14,614 bases of DNA from Schaedlerella sp. Its GTDB lineage: Bacteria > Bacillota > Clostridia > Lachnospirales > Lachnospiraceae. The notes beneath the pieces were generated by a model, which was given only the letters and a program-made list of their open reading frames with translations, had not been told where the DNA came from and did not search any database. The DNA is taken from assembly GCA_020024595.1 (NCBI GenBank), contig JAHHTO010000051.1:1-14614 (forward strand). Reading direction: 5' to 3'. Below, in pieces: positions 1-8,080 of the stretch (position 1 is its first letter; each line of letters opens with the position of its first letter). A program made the translations under genes and the position numbers.

Positions 1-20
1 CATAATATTTTTGGTGAATT

Positions 21-39
21 TACTTGAAAATTTTAAGTA
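21..39. promoter_or_regulatory. Candidate operator (inverted repeat) at the LacI-family gene promoter
   Basis: The sequence TACTTGAAA-a-TTTTAAGTA is an inverted repeat with 9-bp arms, 8 of 9 positions matching, around a single central base. It overlaps the candidate -35 box of the downstream regulator gene and lies about 45 bases before its start codon. LacI-family proteins bind as dimers to dyads of this size and often repress themselves, so autoregulation is a reasonable inference. The site lacks the central CG typical of many LacI-family operators, and I did not find a second convincing copy near the sugar-use genes. Confidence 0.4.
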
Positions 40-52
40 ACCAGTATACTAT
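24..52 (+). promoter_or_regulatory. Candidate sigma-A promoter of the LacI-family gene
   Basis: A TTGAAA box at 24-29 is followed 17 bases later by TACTAT at 47-52. The overlapping TATACT at 45-50 is a better -10 match but leaves only 15 bases of spacing. Either would start transcription about 20-30 bases before the start codon at 85. The boxes resemble the vegetative consensus and the region is AT-rich, but only 84 bases of leader are visible, so promoters further left cannot be ruled out. Confidence 0.45.
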
Positions 53-84
53 AAACAAAAAGCGAAAAAGGGAAGGTGCATCCT

Positions 85-1122
85 ATGTCAGTCACGATTA
101 AAGATGTTGCACGAATGGCCGGGGTATCCACTGCAACTGTATCAAAAGTCATTAATGAAAAACCATCTATATCAGAGGCAACAAGACAACATGTTCTCCA
201 TGTTATGGAGCAACTAAGTTACCATCCCAATGCACAAGCAAGTAATTTTGCAAAAAAGCGCTCGGAAAACATTGTTTTTATAGCAGTCACAGAAGCGCAT
301 ACCGCATTTTCTAATCCTCATATGTTCGAAATTCTTTGTGGTGCACAAAAAAAAATCCGAGAAAAAAAATATAATTTTAGTTTTATAGGTTCTCCCACGA
401 AAGAACTTGCTTTCAAAGAAGCTGAGTACATTATCGGCAGAAAAGCTGCCGACGGTATTTTAATCCATGGATCTGCAACTTCGCGACCACTCGCTTCTTT
501 ACTAGTCAATACAGAATTTCCTCATATAATTATTGGTCGTCCTTTCTTCCCTACTACTACATGTTGGATTGATATCAACAATTATGTTTCTGGAGAAATG
601 GCCACGAAATATTTAAATAGTTGTGGTTACACAAAAATTGCTTTCATTGGTGGCCCAGAAACTGATGAAATTTCCAGACATCGACTAAAGGGATTTGTAT
701 CTACTATGCATAAAAATGGATTTTCTGTCTCTAATTCTTTCATGAAATATGGAACATATAGTCGTAATAGTGGTTTTGCCATGATGAAAGAACTCTTACG
801 AGGAAACTGTCTTCCGGATGCTGTCATTTGTGAAAATAATCAAATTGCATTAGGCGCTACTGATGCGATCAGGAAACATGGTATGAAAATTCCTAATGAT
901 ATCGGTGTTATAACTTTTGATGATTATCCACTTTCACAATTTATTGATCCACCTTTAACGGTTGTTGATATCGATGTAAATGAAATGGGACATTTGGCTG
1001 CTACACTTTTGCTAAAAAAAATAAAAAATCCTGCATTTCAAATACAGTCTTTCGCCTCTTTACCTTCACTAATTGTCAGGTCCTCTACTCGAAATACATC
1101 ACCTAATCCACTTGTCACTTGA
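85..1122 (+). CDS. LacI-family transcriptional regulator
   Basis: This is a sugar-responsive DNA-binding repressor of 345 residues, the usual LacI/GalR length. The N-terminal helix-turn-helix is clear: TIKDVARMAGVSTATVSKVI at about residues 4-23, followed by the hinge segment around PNAQASNFAKK (about 48-58). The rest is the two-lobed periplasmic-binding-protein-like domain that binds the effector and dimerises, ending in the family-typical IVRSST. I place the start at ATG 85 because GGAAGG (71-76) lies 8 bases before it; an in-frame GTG at 76 would overlap that ribosome binding site. It is the only plus-strand gene and converges on malQ, so it is the likely local repressor of the alpha-glucan genes, although the effector is unknown. 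Two long A runs (347-355 and 362-369) lie within the reading frame. The family call is secure; the target genes are inferred. Confidence 0.93.
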   Translation: MSVTIKDVARMAGVSTATVSKVINEKPSISEATRQHVLHVMEQLSYHPNAQASNFAKKRSENIVFIAVTEAHTAFSNPHMFEILCGAQKKIREKKYNFSFIGSPTKELAFKEAEYIIGRKAADGILIHGSATSRPLASLLVNTEFPHIIIGRPFFPTTTCWIDINNYVSGEMATKYLNSCGYTKIAFIGGPETDEISRHRLKGFVSTMHKNGFSVSNSFMKYGTYSRNSGFAMMKELLRGNCLPDAVICENNQIALGATDAIRKHGMKIPNDIGVITFDDYPLSQFIDPPLTVVDIDVNEMGHLAATLLLKKIKNPAFQIQSFASLPSLIVRSSTRNTSPNPLVT

Positions 1123-1151
1123 CTTTTAGCTATACTAAGAGCATATAACAA

Positions 1152-1188
1152 AGAAAGACATCTACCATTTTCAGTAAATGTCTTTTTC
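1152..1188. terminator. Probable bidirectional intrinsic terminator between convergent genes
   Basis: AAAGACAT (1154-1161) pairs with ATGTCTTT (1178-1185). After one mismatch the stem continues with TAC/GTA, and the 8-base loop is CATTTTCA. On the + strand the stem runs into TCTTTTTC, a good U-tract for ending the LacI-family transcript. On the minus strand it is followed by TTTCTTTG, which could also serve the malQ end of the opposing operon. Its position between two convergent stop codons fits this role. Confidence 0.7.
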
Positions 1189-1211
1189 AATATATTTCTC
1201 CTGTCATCTAA

Positions 1212-1252
1212 CCGGCAATGAAAATAAAAATAATGAGTTTATTTTCTACCGG
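1212..1252 (-). other. AT-rich hairpin spanning the malQ stop codon
   Basis: GAAAATAAA (1220-1228) and TTTATTTTC (1238-1246) form a perfect 9-bp stem with a 9-base loop. They are flanked by CCGG (1212-1215) and CCGG (1249-1252), which could extend the stem across small internal loops. The stem overlaps the malQ stop codon. No U-tract follows on the minus strand, so this is better read as a possible 3'-end stabilising structure than as a terminator. The low GC content makes its stability modest. Confidence 0.4.
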
Positions 1253-2712
1253 AAGGTGATGAGATTCTGATACCTTGTCAATTCCCTTTCAATCTTTTCA
1301 AACTCCGGCATATGCCACTCCCAGTTCGGACTTCCTACTGTTCCCGGTGTATTCATATGTCCCTCTTTGCCCAGTCCAAGAATATCCTGTGCAGGCAAGA
1401 TTGCATATGCAGCATTGCTTTTTAGAACATAAGAAAGCAGTCTGTCCTTAACACTTCCCTGACCAAATCCTTTTCTTTTCAAAAAACGGCGGACTTTGCG
1501 CTTTGCTGCTGTTGTCAAATTCCCATACCATTCCATCAGTGTATCATTATCATGTGTTCCTGTATAATGGATCGTATTTTCCGTATCGTCAGAACAATCG
1601 TATGCATATTTACCTTTTGTCTCGATTGAAAATACCAAGATCTTCATTCCTTTCAGGTGATAGTGATTTTTTAGGGTAAGAACCTCCGGGCGCAAATCTC
1701 CCAAATCTTCCGCTACTAGGTTTACTCCCGGTATTCTCTCCTTTAGTGTGTCGATCACTTCATATCCCGGTGCTTCTATCCATTCCCCATCTATCGCTGT
1801 TGGGCAGCTTGCAGGGATTTTCCAATATGTATCAAACGCCCGAAAATGATCGATCCGAATCAGATCAAACAATTTACTGCTATATCCTATCCGCTCTACC
1901 CAAAATCGATAATTTGTTTCTTTCATATAGTCCCAATCATAAATCGGATTTCCCCAACGCTGCCCTGTTGCACTGAAATAATCGGGTGGTACCCCGGCTA
2001 TAAAAATCGGACGTCCATCTGTATCGAGAAGAAAATTATCCTTACCTCCCCATACATCAACAGAATCTACCCCCACATAAAACGGAACATCTCCCATAAT
2101 CTGGATTCCATACTGATTTGCCTGTTTTTTTACATTCATCCACTGACAATAAAAAATATACTGCAAAAACATCTGATATCTTGCTTCTTCTTCCGTTTCT
2201 TCTGAAAGTTCTGACCTCACCTCAGGCCATTCTTTATCTTCCTGTTTCCATTCATTCCAGCATATGCCATCATTCATAGTCTTCAGTGCTCGAAACACAC
2301 CATATTCATATACCCATTTCTGTGCTATAAATTCCTGATACCTTTCTTCTTTCTGCATTGTTTTTTTTCTGAATATCTGATATGCCTTTCTCAAATACGG
2401 CTCTTTAAATGCTCGTACCAACTCATAATCCACTTGGGTTGCGTCCTCTCTGTAAGCCGGTATCATTTCTTCTAAAAGCCCTTCGTCCCTAAGAAGTTCC
2501 AGACTAATATAAATCTCATCTCCTGCACAAGAGGAATATGGCTGATACGGAGAGTTTCCATATCCTACTGGATTTAAGGGAAGAATCTGCCATATTTTTA
2601 TTCCCGTTTTTTTCATAATCTCAATCCATTTATATGCCGATTTTCCTAGCTCACCCACACCAGTTCTAGACGGTAATGCTGATACCGGCATCAAAATTCC
2701 TGTTTGTCTCAT
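1246..2712 (-). CDS. malQ: 4-alpha-glucanotransferase (amylomaltase, GH77)
   Basis: This cytoplasmic enzyme transfers alpha-1,4-glucan segments between malto-oligosaccharides, releasing glucose and longer chains that suit the phosphorylase next door. The 488 residues match the short bacterial MalQ type. Three GH77 signatures carry the expected catalytic residues: the nucleophile in RIDHFRAF (D288), the acid/base in NLVAEDLGDL (E335), and the third acid in YTGTHDNDT (D388). The N-terminal SALPSRTGVGELG and LPLNPVGYGNSPYQPYSS segments are also typical. The start at 2712 is supported by AAGGGGAG 8 bases upstream, immediately after the phosphorylase stop. The gap to glgP is 18 bases, so the two are almost certainly co-transcribed, with malQ last in the operon. 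The gene ends at a convergent junction with the LacI-family regulator. Confidence 0.96.
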   Translation of the reverse strand: MRQTGILMPVSALPSRTGVGELGKSAYKWIEIMKKTGIKIWQILPLNPVGYGNSPYQPYSSCAGDEIYISLELLRDEGLLEEMIPAYREDATQVDYELVRAFKEPYLRKAYQIFRKKTMQKEERYQEFIAQKWVYEYGVFRALKTMNDGICWNEWKQEDKEWPEVRSELSEETEEEARYQMFLQYIFYCQWMNVKKQANQYGIQIMGDVPFYVGVDSVDVWGGKDNFLLDTDGRPIFIAGVPPDYFSATGQRWGNPIYDWDYMKETNYRFWVERIGYSSKLFDLIRIDHFRAFDTYWKIPASCPTAIDGEWIEAPGYEVIDTLKERIPGVNLVAEDLGDLRPEVLTLKNHYHLKGMKILVFSIETKGKYAYDCSDDTENTIHYTGTHDNDTLMEWYGNLTTAAKRKVRRFLKRKGFGQGSVKDRLLSYVLKSNAAYAILPAQDILGLGKEGHMNTPGTVGSPNWEWHMPEFEKIERELTRYQNLITFR

Positions 2713-2730
2713 AGCGAATTCTCCCCTTGT

Positions 2731-4992
2731 TTATAAATGCCAGATATCTCTGTTATATTCTGCAATGGTCCTGTCTGAAGAAAAGAATCCGGCTTTTGCA
2801 ATATTCACAAGCATTTTCTTCGCCCATGCTTTTTCATCTTCATAGTCTTCTAACATTTTTTCTTTTGTTTGAATATAATCTTTTACATCCAGCAATGCCA
2901 TGAACCAGTCTTTCCCTACGATTTCCTTATACAAACGTGCCAGGTTGACCGGATCTCCTATCCGGATCAGTTCTTTGCTGATGATAAAGTCCACCAGTTC
3001 TTCTACCATCGGATCATTTTCATAAATATCTGTAGCACTATATTCCCCTGTTTCATACAACTGAATGACTTTTTCGGATGTTTCTCCAAAGATATAGAGA
3101 TTGTCATCACCTACCAGCTGATGGATCTCTACATTTGCCCCATCCTCTGTTCCCAGTGTCACTGCTCCGTTTAACATGAATTTCATATTTCCGGTTCCGG
3201 ATGCTTCCTTGGAAGCCAAGGAAATCTGTTCCGAAATATCGCAGGCCGGAATCAGTTTTTCCGCTTTTGTCACATTATAATTTTCTACCATGACAAGCTT
3301 CAGGTATGGGCTTACTTCCGGGTCATTTTCTATCAATTGCTGCAAACAAAGAAGCAAATGAATGATATCTTTTGCAATTGTATAAGCCGGTGCTGCTTTG
3401 GCACCAAAGATCATCGTTATCGGTCGTTTCGGAAGATTTCCTTTCTTGATCTCCTTATATTTATAGATTGCATACAATGCATTCATCTGTTGTCTCTTAT
3501 ATTCATGGAGACGTTTGATCTGGATATCAAACACAGAATCCTCATTGATGTCAATGCCCTGCGTCACCTGGAGATATCTCTTCAGTTCTTGCTTTGCCTC
3601 TCTTTTTATTTCCTTTAATCTCGCAAGAACCTGATCATCATTCTCATACGCCAGAAGTTTTTCCAGTTCCTGTGCATTCTCCATGTAAGCCGGCCCGATC
3701 AGTTCTTTTATATAATCTGCAAGATTATGGTTACAATGCACAAGCCAGCGACGGAACGTGATTCCATTCGTTTTGTTATGAAACTTCTGTGGATAAATCT
3801 CATAGAATGGTTTCAGTTCCGATCCTTTTAGGATCTCCGTATGGAGCGCTGCAACACCATTTACCGCATATCCAAAATGGAGATCAATATGTGCCATATG
3901 GACACGATCCATCTCGTCAATGATGTAGACACGTTTATCACTAAAATCTCTTCGTACCCTTCGGTCCAAATCCCTGATAATCGGCATCAAATGTGGCACT
4001 ACTTTCTCTAAATATTCTATCGGCCATTTCTCCAACGCCTCAGCTAAAATAGTATGGTTGGTATAGGCACATGTCTTACTTACTACATCCACGGCAGTAT
4101 CCAGATTAAAGTTTTTCTGTTCTATCAGGATTCGGATCAGTTCCGGAATCACCATGGTCGGATGTGTATCATTAATCTGGATACATACATGCTCATGCAA
4201 ATGGTACAGATCAATTCCTCGTTCTTCTGCCTCTTTGATGATCAACTGCGCTGCATTGCTTACCATAAAATACTGCTGGTAGATCCTTAAAAGCTGTCCT
4301 GCTTCATCACTGTCATCCGGGTAAAGGAACAACGTCAGATTTTTACGGATATCATTTTTATCAAACTGGATTCCATCCCTGATGATAGTTTCATCTACAC
4401 TATCCAGATCAAATAGATGTAGCTTATTACATCCACTGTGGTATCCTGGAATATCAATATCATACATCGTAGATTTTAGTGTAAAATCTTTAAATGGCAC
4501 TTCAAAACTTACCTCTGTTCTCGTCAGCCAGCTGAATTCTGTAATCCACGGATTTTTCTCTTCCTGCTGTTTGTGATCCTGAAACTTTTGAAGAAACAAT
4601 CCATCATGATAATTCAGCCCTACCCCATCTCCGTTCAGACCGAGTGTCGCGATGGAATCCAGAAAGCAAGCTGCCAGACGTCCAAGTCCTCCATTCCCCA
4701 AAGAGGGTTCTAATTCCATCTCTTCTATTTCTGACAGATCATGACCATGTTTCTTCAAAACCCCTTTTACTTCTTCAAACAATCCTAAATTGATCAGATT
4801 ATTCGATAACAATTTTCCAATCAGAAACTCTGCGGAAATATAATACAATTTTCTATTTCCATTATTTCTTTGCATTCCCTGCATTTTCTCTTTTGACAAT
4901 AACAGTAATGCATGATAAATTTCTTCTTTGGAAGCTTCGGAAATTGCTTTCTCCAGCTTGAATTCTAATTCTCTTTCAATCCCTTGACTCAT
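2731..4992 (-). CDS. glgP: Glycogen/maltodextrin phosphorylase (GT35)
   Basis: This cytoplasmic PLP enzyme cleaves alpha-1,4-glucans with phosphate to give glucose-1-phosphate. Family landmarks appear in order: YISAEFLIG (51-59), EPSLGNGGLGRLAACFLDS (95-113), QINDTHPTM (272-280), HNKTNGITFRRW (405-416), FDIQIKRLHEYKRQ (488-501), FGAKAAP (529-535), and EASGTGNMKFMLNGA (596-610), whose K604 should be the PLP-binding lysine. At 753 residues it is shorter than the roughly 800 of E. coli MalP. The N-terminal region before YIS is short, with no room for the regulatory extension of animal phosphorylases, so an unregulated enzyme is likely. The ribosome binding site is poor: AAAGG lies 15 bases from the ATG. 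The gene starts 34 bases after the permease stop. With MalQ beside it, the natural substrates are imported malto-oligosaccharides or stored glycogen, which sequence alone cannot separate. Confidence 0.95.
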   Translation of the reverse strand: MSQGIERELEFKLEKAISEASKEEIYHALLLLSKEKMQGMQRNNGNRKLYYISAEFLIGKLLSNNLINLGLFEEVKGVLKKHGHDLSEIEEMELEPSLGNGGLGRLAACFLDSIATLGLNGDGVGLNYHDGLFLQKFQDHKQQEEKNPWITEFSWLTRTEVSFEVPFKDFTLKSTMYDIDIPGYHSGCNKLHLFDLDSVDETIIRDGIQFDKNDIRKNLTLFLYPDDSDEAGQLLRIYQQYFMVSNAAQLIIKEAEERGIDLYHLHEHVCIQINDTHPTMVIPELIRILIEQKNFNLDTAVDVVSKTCAYTNHTILAEALEKWPIEYLEKVVPHLMPIIRDLDRRVRRDFSDKRVYIIDEMDRVHMAHIDLHFGYAVNGVAALHTEILKGSELKPFYEIYPQKFHNKTNGITFRRWLVHCNHNLADYIKELIGPAYMENAQELEKLLAYENDDQVLARLKEIKREAKQELKRYLQVTQGIDINEDSVFDIQIKRLHEYKRQQMNALYAIYKYKEIKKGNLPKRPITMIFGAKAAPAYTIAKDIIHLLLCLQQLIENDPEVSPYLKLVMVENYNVTKAEKLIPACDISEQISLASKEASGTGNMKFMLNGAVTLGTEDGANVEIHQLVGDDNLYIFGETSEKVIQLYETGEYSATDIYENDPMVEELVDFIISKELIRIGDPVNLARLYKEIVGKDWFMALLDVKDYIQTKEKMLEDYEDEKAWAKKMLVNIAKAGFFSSDRTIAEYNRDIWHL

Positions 4993-5026
4993 ATTTTCAC
5001 TTTTATACCTTTCATCAGATTTTTAC

Positions 5027-5866
5027 TTACCCTTTTACTGCTCCAGCTGCAACCCCTTTGATAATATGTTTTTGACATGACAGATAGAATATAATGACCG
5101 GAATGACTGCCAGAATCAATGATGCCATAACAGCCCCCATATCTACACGTCCATAGCTTCCTTTCATATACTGAATCGCAATCGATACTGTCTTATACTT
5201 ATTCAGATCCAATACCAGATATGGAAGCAAAAAATCATTCCAGATCCACATTGTTTCCAGGATTCCTACCGATATATAAGTTGGCTTCATAATCGGAAGT
5301 ACTACACCAAAAAATGTACGAAGCGGCGTACAGCCATCAATCATGGCCGCCTCTTCAATTTCCAGCGGAATTGATTTTACAAACCCACAAAACATAAAAA
5401 CTGCCAACCCTGCTCCAAATCCCAGATAAATGATAATAATTCCCCACGGTGTGCGAAGTCCTGTACGGTCAGCCACCAAAGAAAGTGTAAACATTACCAT
5501 CTGAAATGGAACTACCATTGAAAAAACACAAAGAAGATACAGAAGTTTTGTAAATTTCGTCGTAATTCTTGTAATATACCAAGCACACATAGAAGTACAT
5601 ATCAGAATTACCAGTACCGAACCCACTGTAATAAAAACAGTCCAACCTACAGCACTTAAAAGTTCATATTTGTCAATTGCAGTGATATAATTTTCAATTC
5701 CGGCAAAAGTTTTTCCTCCAGGTAATTGAAATGGTTCTTTGTTGATATACACTTTTTTCTTAAATGAATTCATCAAGACGATCAAGATCGGTAAAATGTA
5801 TACAATACCTATTATTGTAAATACACCAGTTTCCAGCCACCTTCGTATGCCTTTTTTCGTATTCAT
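5027..5866 (-). CDS. Carbohydrate ABC transporter permease, MalG type (CUT1)
   Basis: This is one of two membrane subunits of a sugar importer, 279 residues, about the usual MalG-type length. About six hydrophobic segments are visible, beginning with residues 14-33. The cytoplasmic EAA loop that docks the ATPase is clear at about 168-195 (EIEEAAMIDGCTPLRTFF, then LPIMKP), and WNDFLLPYL at 209-217 is typical of the MalG branch. The ATG follows directly after the TAG of the partner permease with no gap, and an AAAGGAGG site lies inside the upstream gene, so the two are translationally coupled. No MalK/MsmK ATPase gene is present nearby; in Firmicutes CUT1 systems a shared ATPase encoded elsewhere is common. 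The sugar is inferred from the phosphorylase and malQ genes downstream: probably a malto-oligosaccharide. Confidence 0.93.
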   Translation of the reverse strand: MNTKKGIRRWLETGVFTIIGIVYILPILIVLMNSFKKKVYINKEPFQLPGGKTFAGIENYITAIDKYELLSAVGWTVFITVGSVLVILICTSMCAWYITRITTKFTKLLYLLCVFSMVVPFQMVMFTLSLVADRTGLRTPWGIIIIYLGFGAGLAVFMFCGFVKSIPLEIEEAAMIDGCTPLRTFFGVVLPIMKPTYISVGILETMWIWNDFLLPYLVLDLNKYKTVSIAIQYMKGSYGRVDMGAVMASLILAVIPVIIFYLSCQKHIIKGVAAGAVKG

Positions 5867-6709
5867 CTACTGCTGCACCTCCTTTGAACGTGTCATTCGC
5901 AGCTGGATCATACCAATCGCAACTACTAATACAAAAAATAGAACAGCTTTCGCCTGTCCAACACCTTCCCAGCCGGTTCTTCCATAGAAAGTATTGAAGA
6001 TATTTAATGCCATCATTTCTGACATCTTTGCAGGTTCTCCTGCTGTCAATGACAGGTTTTGATCAAACAGTTTGAATCCGTTTGTAATGGACAAAAACAT
6101 ACAGATTGTAATGGATGGCATCATCATCGGAATGGTAACTTTCCACAATTGCTTCCAACGACTTGCTCCGTCAATCTGAGAGGCTTCTATCACATCGCTG
6201 GGAATTGACTGAAGTCCTGCGATATAAATAATCATCATATACCCTATCTGCTGCCAGCTCACAAGGATAATCATCCCCCAGAATCCGTACCATTCATTCA
6301 ACGCCAGTGCTGTACTATATTTTGCCAGAATTCCGTTAAAAATCAACTGCCAGATATACCCCAGCACAATACCGCCAATCAGATTAGGCATAAAAAAGAC
6401 TGTTCGAAATATATTTGTTCCACGTATCTCTTTTGTTAATGCCATTGCAAGAGCAAAAGCCACAACGTTAATCACTATCAGTGATACTACTGCAAACAAT
6501 GCAGTATACCAAAAAGAATGCCTGAAAACTGTATCCTTTAGTGCGTCCACATAATTTGATAATCCAACAAATTTTGCATCTGTTACTGTCGTAAATTTGC
6601 AGAATGACAAGCCGATTCCCATAATAAACGGAATAATAAATCCAAGTATAAATGCAAAAAAAGTCGGGAATACAAATATAGGCATATAACGTTTCATGGA
6701 TTTTTCCAT
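5867..6709 (-). CDS. Carbohydrate ABC transporter permease, MalF type (CUT1)
   Basis: This is the partner membrane subunit of the sugar importer. The product is 280 residues with about six transmembrane segments; the first is at about residues 11-33. The ATPase-docking EAA loop lies at about 171-198 (SDVIEASQIDGASRWKQLWK, ending in PMMMP). I start it at ATG 6709 because AAGGAGGG sits 7 bases upstream. A longer frame beginning at 6766 would read through a terminator hairpin and adds a charged, non-membrane N-terminus, so it is rejected. The protein lacks the long periplasmic insertion of E. coli MalF and matches the short MsmF-like form common in Firmicutes. The stop codon touches the MalG-type start. 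The gene lies just downstream of the binding-protein gene and its attenuating terminator. Confidence 0.93.
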   Translation of the reverse strand: MEKSMKRYMPIFVFPTFFAFILGFIIPFIMGIGLSFCKFTTVTDAKFVGLSNYVDALKDTVFRHSFWYTALFAVVSLIVINVVAFALAMALTKEIRGTNIFRTVFFMPNLIGGIVLGYIWQLIFNGILAKYSTALALNEWYGFWGMIILVSWQQIGYMMIIYIAGLQSIPSDVIEASQIDGASRWKQLWKVTIPMMMPSITICMFLSITNGFKLFDQNLSLTAGEPAKMSEMMALNIFNTFYGRTGWEGVGQAKAVLFFVLVVAIGMIQLRMTRSKEVQQ

Positions 6710-6725
6710 TTGATAACCCTCCTTC

Positions 6726-6763
6726 AAAAAAGCGGCGGAATATTCAAACTCCCTCCGCCGCTT
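6726..6763 (-). terminator. Intrinsic terminator/attenuator between binding-protein and permease genes
   Basis: On the minus strand AAGCGGCGGA pairs perfectly with TCCGCCGCTT (+ strand arms 6730-6739 and 6754-6763). This is a 10-bp GC-rich stem with a 14-base loop, immediately followed by a run of six Ts. It lies between the binding-protein stop (6782) and the MalF-type start (6709). The permeases have no obvious promoter of their own, so the likely role is partial termination: most transcripts would stop after the binding-protein gene and some would read on. This is a known way of making more binding protein than membrane subunits. Confidence 0.85.
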
Positions 6764-6781
6764 CATAACCTCTATCTTACT

Positions 6782-8080
6782 CTATTTTGCCGCTGCTACT
6801 TCTGTTGCCCATCCGTCAACAAATGCTGTTACGACTTTTTCCCAGTTCGCATCTGTCGGATCTGCTGCATAAGCTGTAAGTGCTGATCCTACACCATTTT
6901 TCCATTCTTCAGAAGGCATTGTAGAAAAAGTCCATGACACTGGAGTTTTTCCTTCTTCTAAATACTTGTTTGCTTCATTTACAAGTACGTTATCAGATTC
7001 AAGATTTGATTGAAACGGAATCACAAAGCCCATTTCCTTACACATTGCTTCTACTCCTTCATCTGAAGTTACACACCAATTCATGAAATCCAACGTTGCC
7101 TGAATATCTTTTTCTGAAGCTTTCGCATTTACACACCAGTAGTTCTCTGTTCCTGTGCAGACCCCCTGTTTTTCTTCTCCTTCTACCCCAATGTAAATCG
7201 GCAGCATTCCGAGATTTTCATCTCCAAGGTCTGCAATATTGTTGTATTCCCATGTACCGTTCTGATAGAACACAGCCTCTTCGGTCAGAAAGTCTGCAGT
7301 AGCATCATCTGCTGTCTTAGTAGAGATTTCTGTCGGTGCACATGTCGCATTGTTTATATAAAGATCCCAAATCTGGCGATAATTATCCAGATATGTGCCT
7401 TTGATTGCATCTGTATTATCGATTCCATCTTCTTTATATTCATAGTAAATTGGAAGATTTGCCAGATGTGTTTTAAATCTCCAGTCAGAGGATCCATCCA
7501 TACCTGCAGATGTAAATGCAGAGAATCCAAGTTCATCCTTGCGTGTAGTAATGTCTTCCACTACTTTTTTGAAACTGTCAAAATTTGTAATATCCTCTGC
7601 GGAATATCCTGCTTTATCCAGTAATTCTTTGTTATAAATCATACCATAGTTCTCAATAACATAGGCAATACCTGCCATCTTATCTCCATCCATCAACGCA
7701 AAGCTGTCATCTGTAAGTTCTCCTGCAATCGCAGAATCTTTCAAATCATAACAATAATCTTTCCAGCCGGCAAGTCCAACCGGTCCGTTTACTTGAAACA
7801 ATGTCGGTGCATCTGTCTTGGACATCTCTGATTTCAGAGTCTTTTCATACTCTCCGGATGCTGCGGTAAGTACCGTCACAGGTACTCCTGTTTCATCTGT
7901 ATAAGCTTCCGCCAGCTCTTGCCAATATTCATCTGCTTCAGGTTTAAAGTTCAAATAATAAACCTTTCCTTCTGCCTTTTTATCTCCTGATTTTCCATCA
8001 GAAGAACTTCCACACCCTGCCAGTAATCCGACTGCCGTTGTTGCAGCTAACATAATTGCTAGAATTTTTTTCATTTTCAT
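6782..8080 (-). CDS. Extracellular sugar-binding lipoprotein of the ABC importer (CUT1)
   Basis: This is the solute receptor of the adjacent importer, anchored outside the membrane. It has 432 residues. The N-terminus MKMKKILAIMLAATTAVGLL is a lipoprotein signal, with lipobox LAGC (C23) followed by a Ser/Gly/Lys-rich linker. The body looks like a family-1 sugar-binding protein, with conserved-looking segments such as TLFQVNGPVGLAGW near residues 93-106 and an aromatic-rich C-terminal half. I use ATG 8080; a longer frame reaching 8245 would overlap the preceding gene and bury the signal peptide. Spacing from GGAAAGG to the ATG is unusually long (13 bases). A terminator follows the gene. The preceding 115-base gap suggests its own promoter. 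Its position ahead of two permeases, a phosphorylase and malQ suggests malto-oligosaccharide binding, but the ligand is inferred. Confidence 0.92.
   Translation of the reverse strand: MKMKKILAIMLAATTAVGLLAGCGSSSDGKSGDKKAEGKVYYLNFKPEADEYWQELAEAYTDETGVPVTVLTAASGEYEKTLKSEMSKTDAPTLFQVNGPVGLAGWKDYCYDLKDSAIAGELTDDSFALMDGDKMAGIAYVIENYGMIYNKELLDKAGYSAEDITNFDSFKKVVEDITTRKDELGFSAFTSAGMDGSSDWRFKTHLANLPIYYEYKEDGIDNTDAIKGTYLDNYRQIWDLYINNATCAPTEISTKTADDATADFLTEEAVFYQNGTWEYNNIADLGDENLGMLPIYIGVEGEEKQGVCTGTENYWCVNAKASEKDIQATLDFMNWCVTSDEGVEAMCKEMGFVIPFQSNLESDNVLVNEANKYLEEGKTPVSWTFSTMPSEEWKNGVGSALTAYAADPTDANWEKVVTAFVDGWATEVAAAK

Noticed and set aside
1212..1252. AT-rich hairpin at the malQ stop as the operon's main terminator
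   Set aside because: No T run follows it on the minus strand. The hairpin at 1152-1188 is a better candidate for ending both convergent transcripts.
1846..2205. 119-residue open frame on the + strand inside malQ
   Set aside because: It is antisense to a conserved enzyme, has a biased composition rich in Ile, Phe and Ser, and has no recognisable domain. It is a shadow of malQ.
6709..6766. Upstream start for the MalF-type permease at 6766
   Set aside because: The start would be inside the terminator stem. An AAGGAGGG site 7 bases before ATG 6709 marks the real start.
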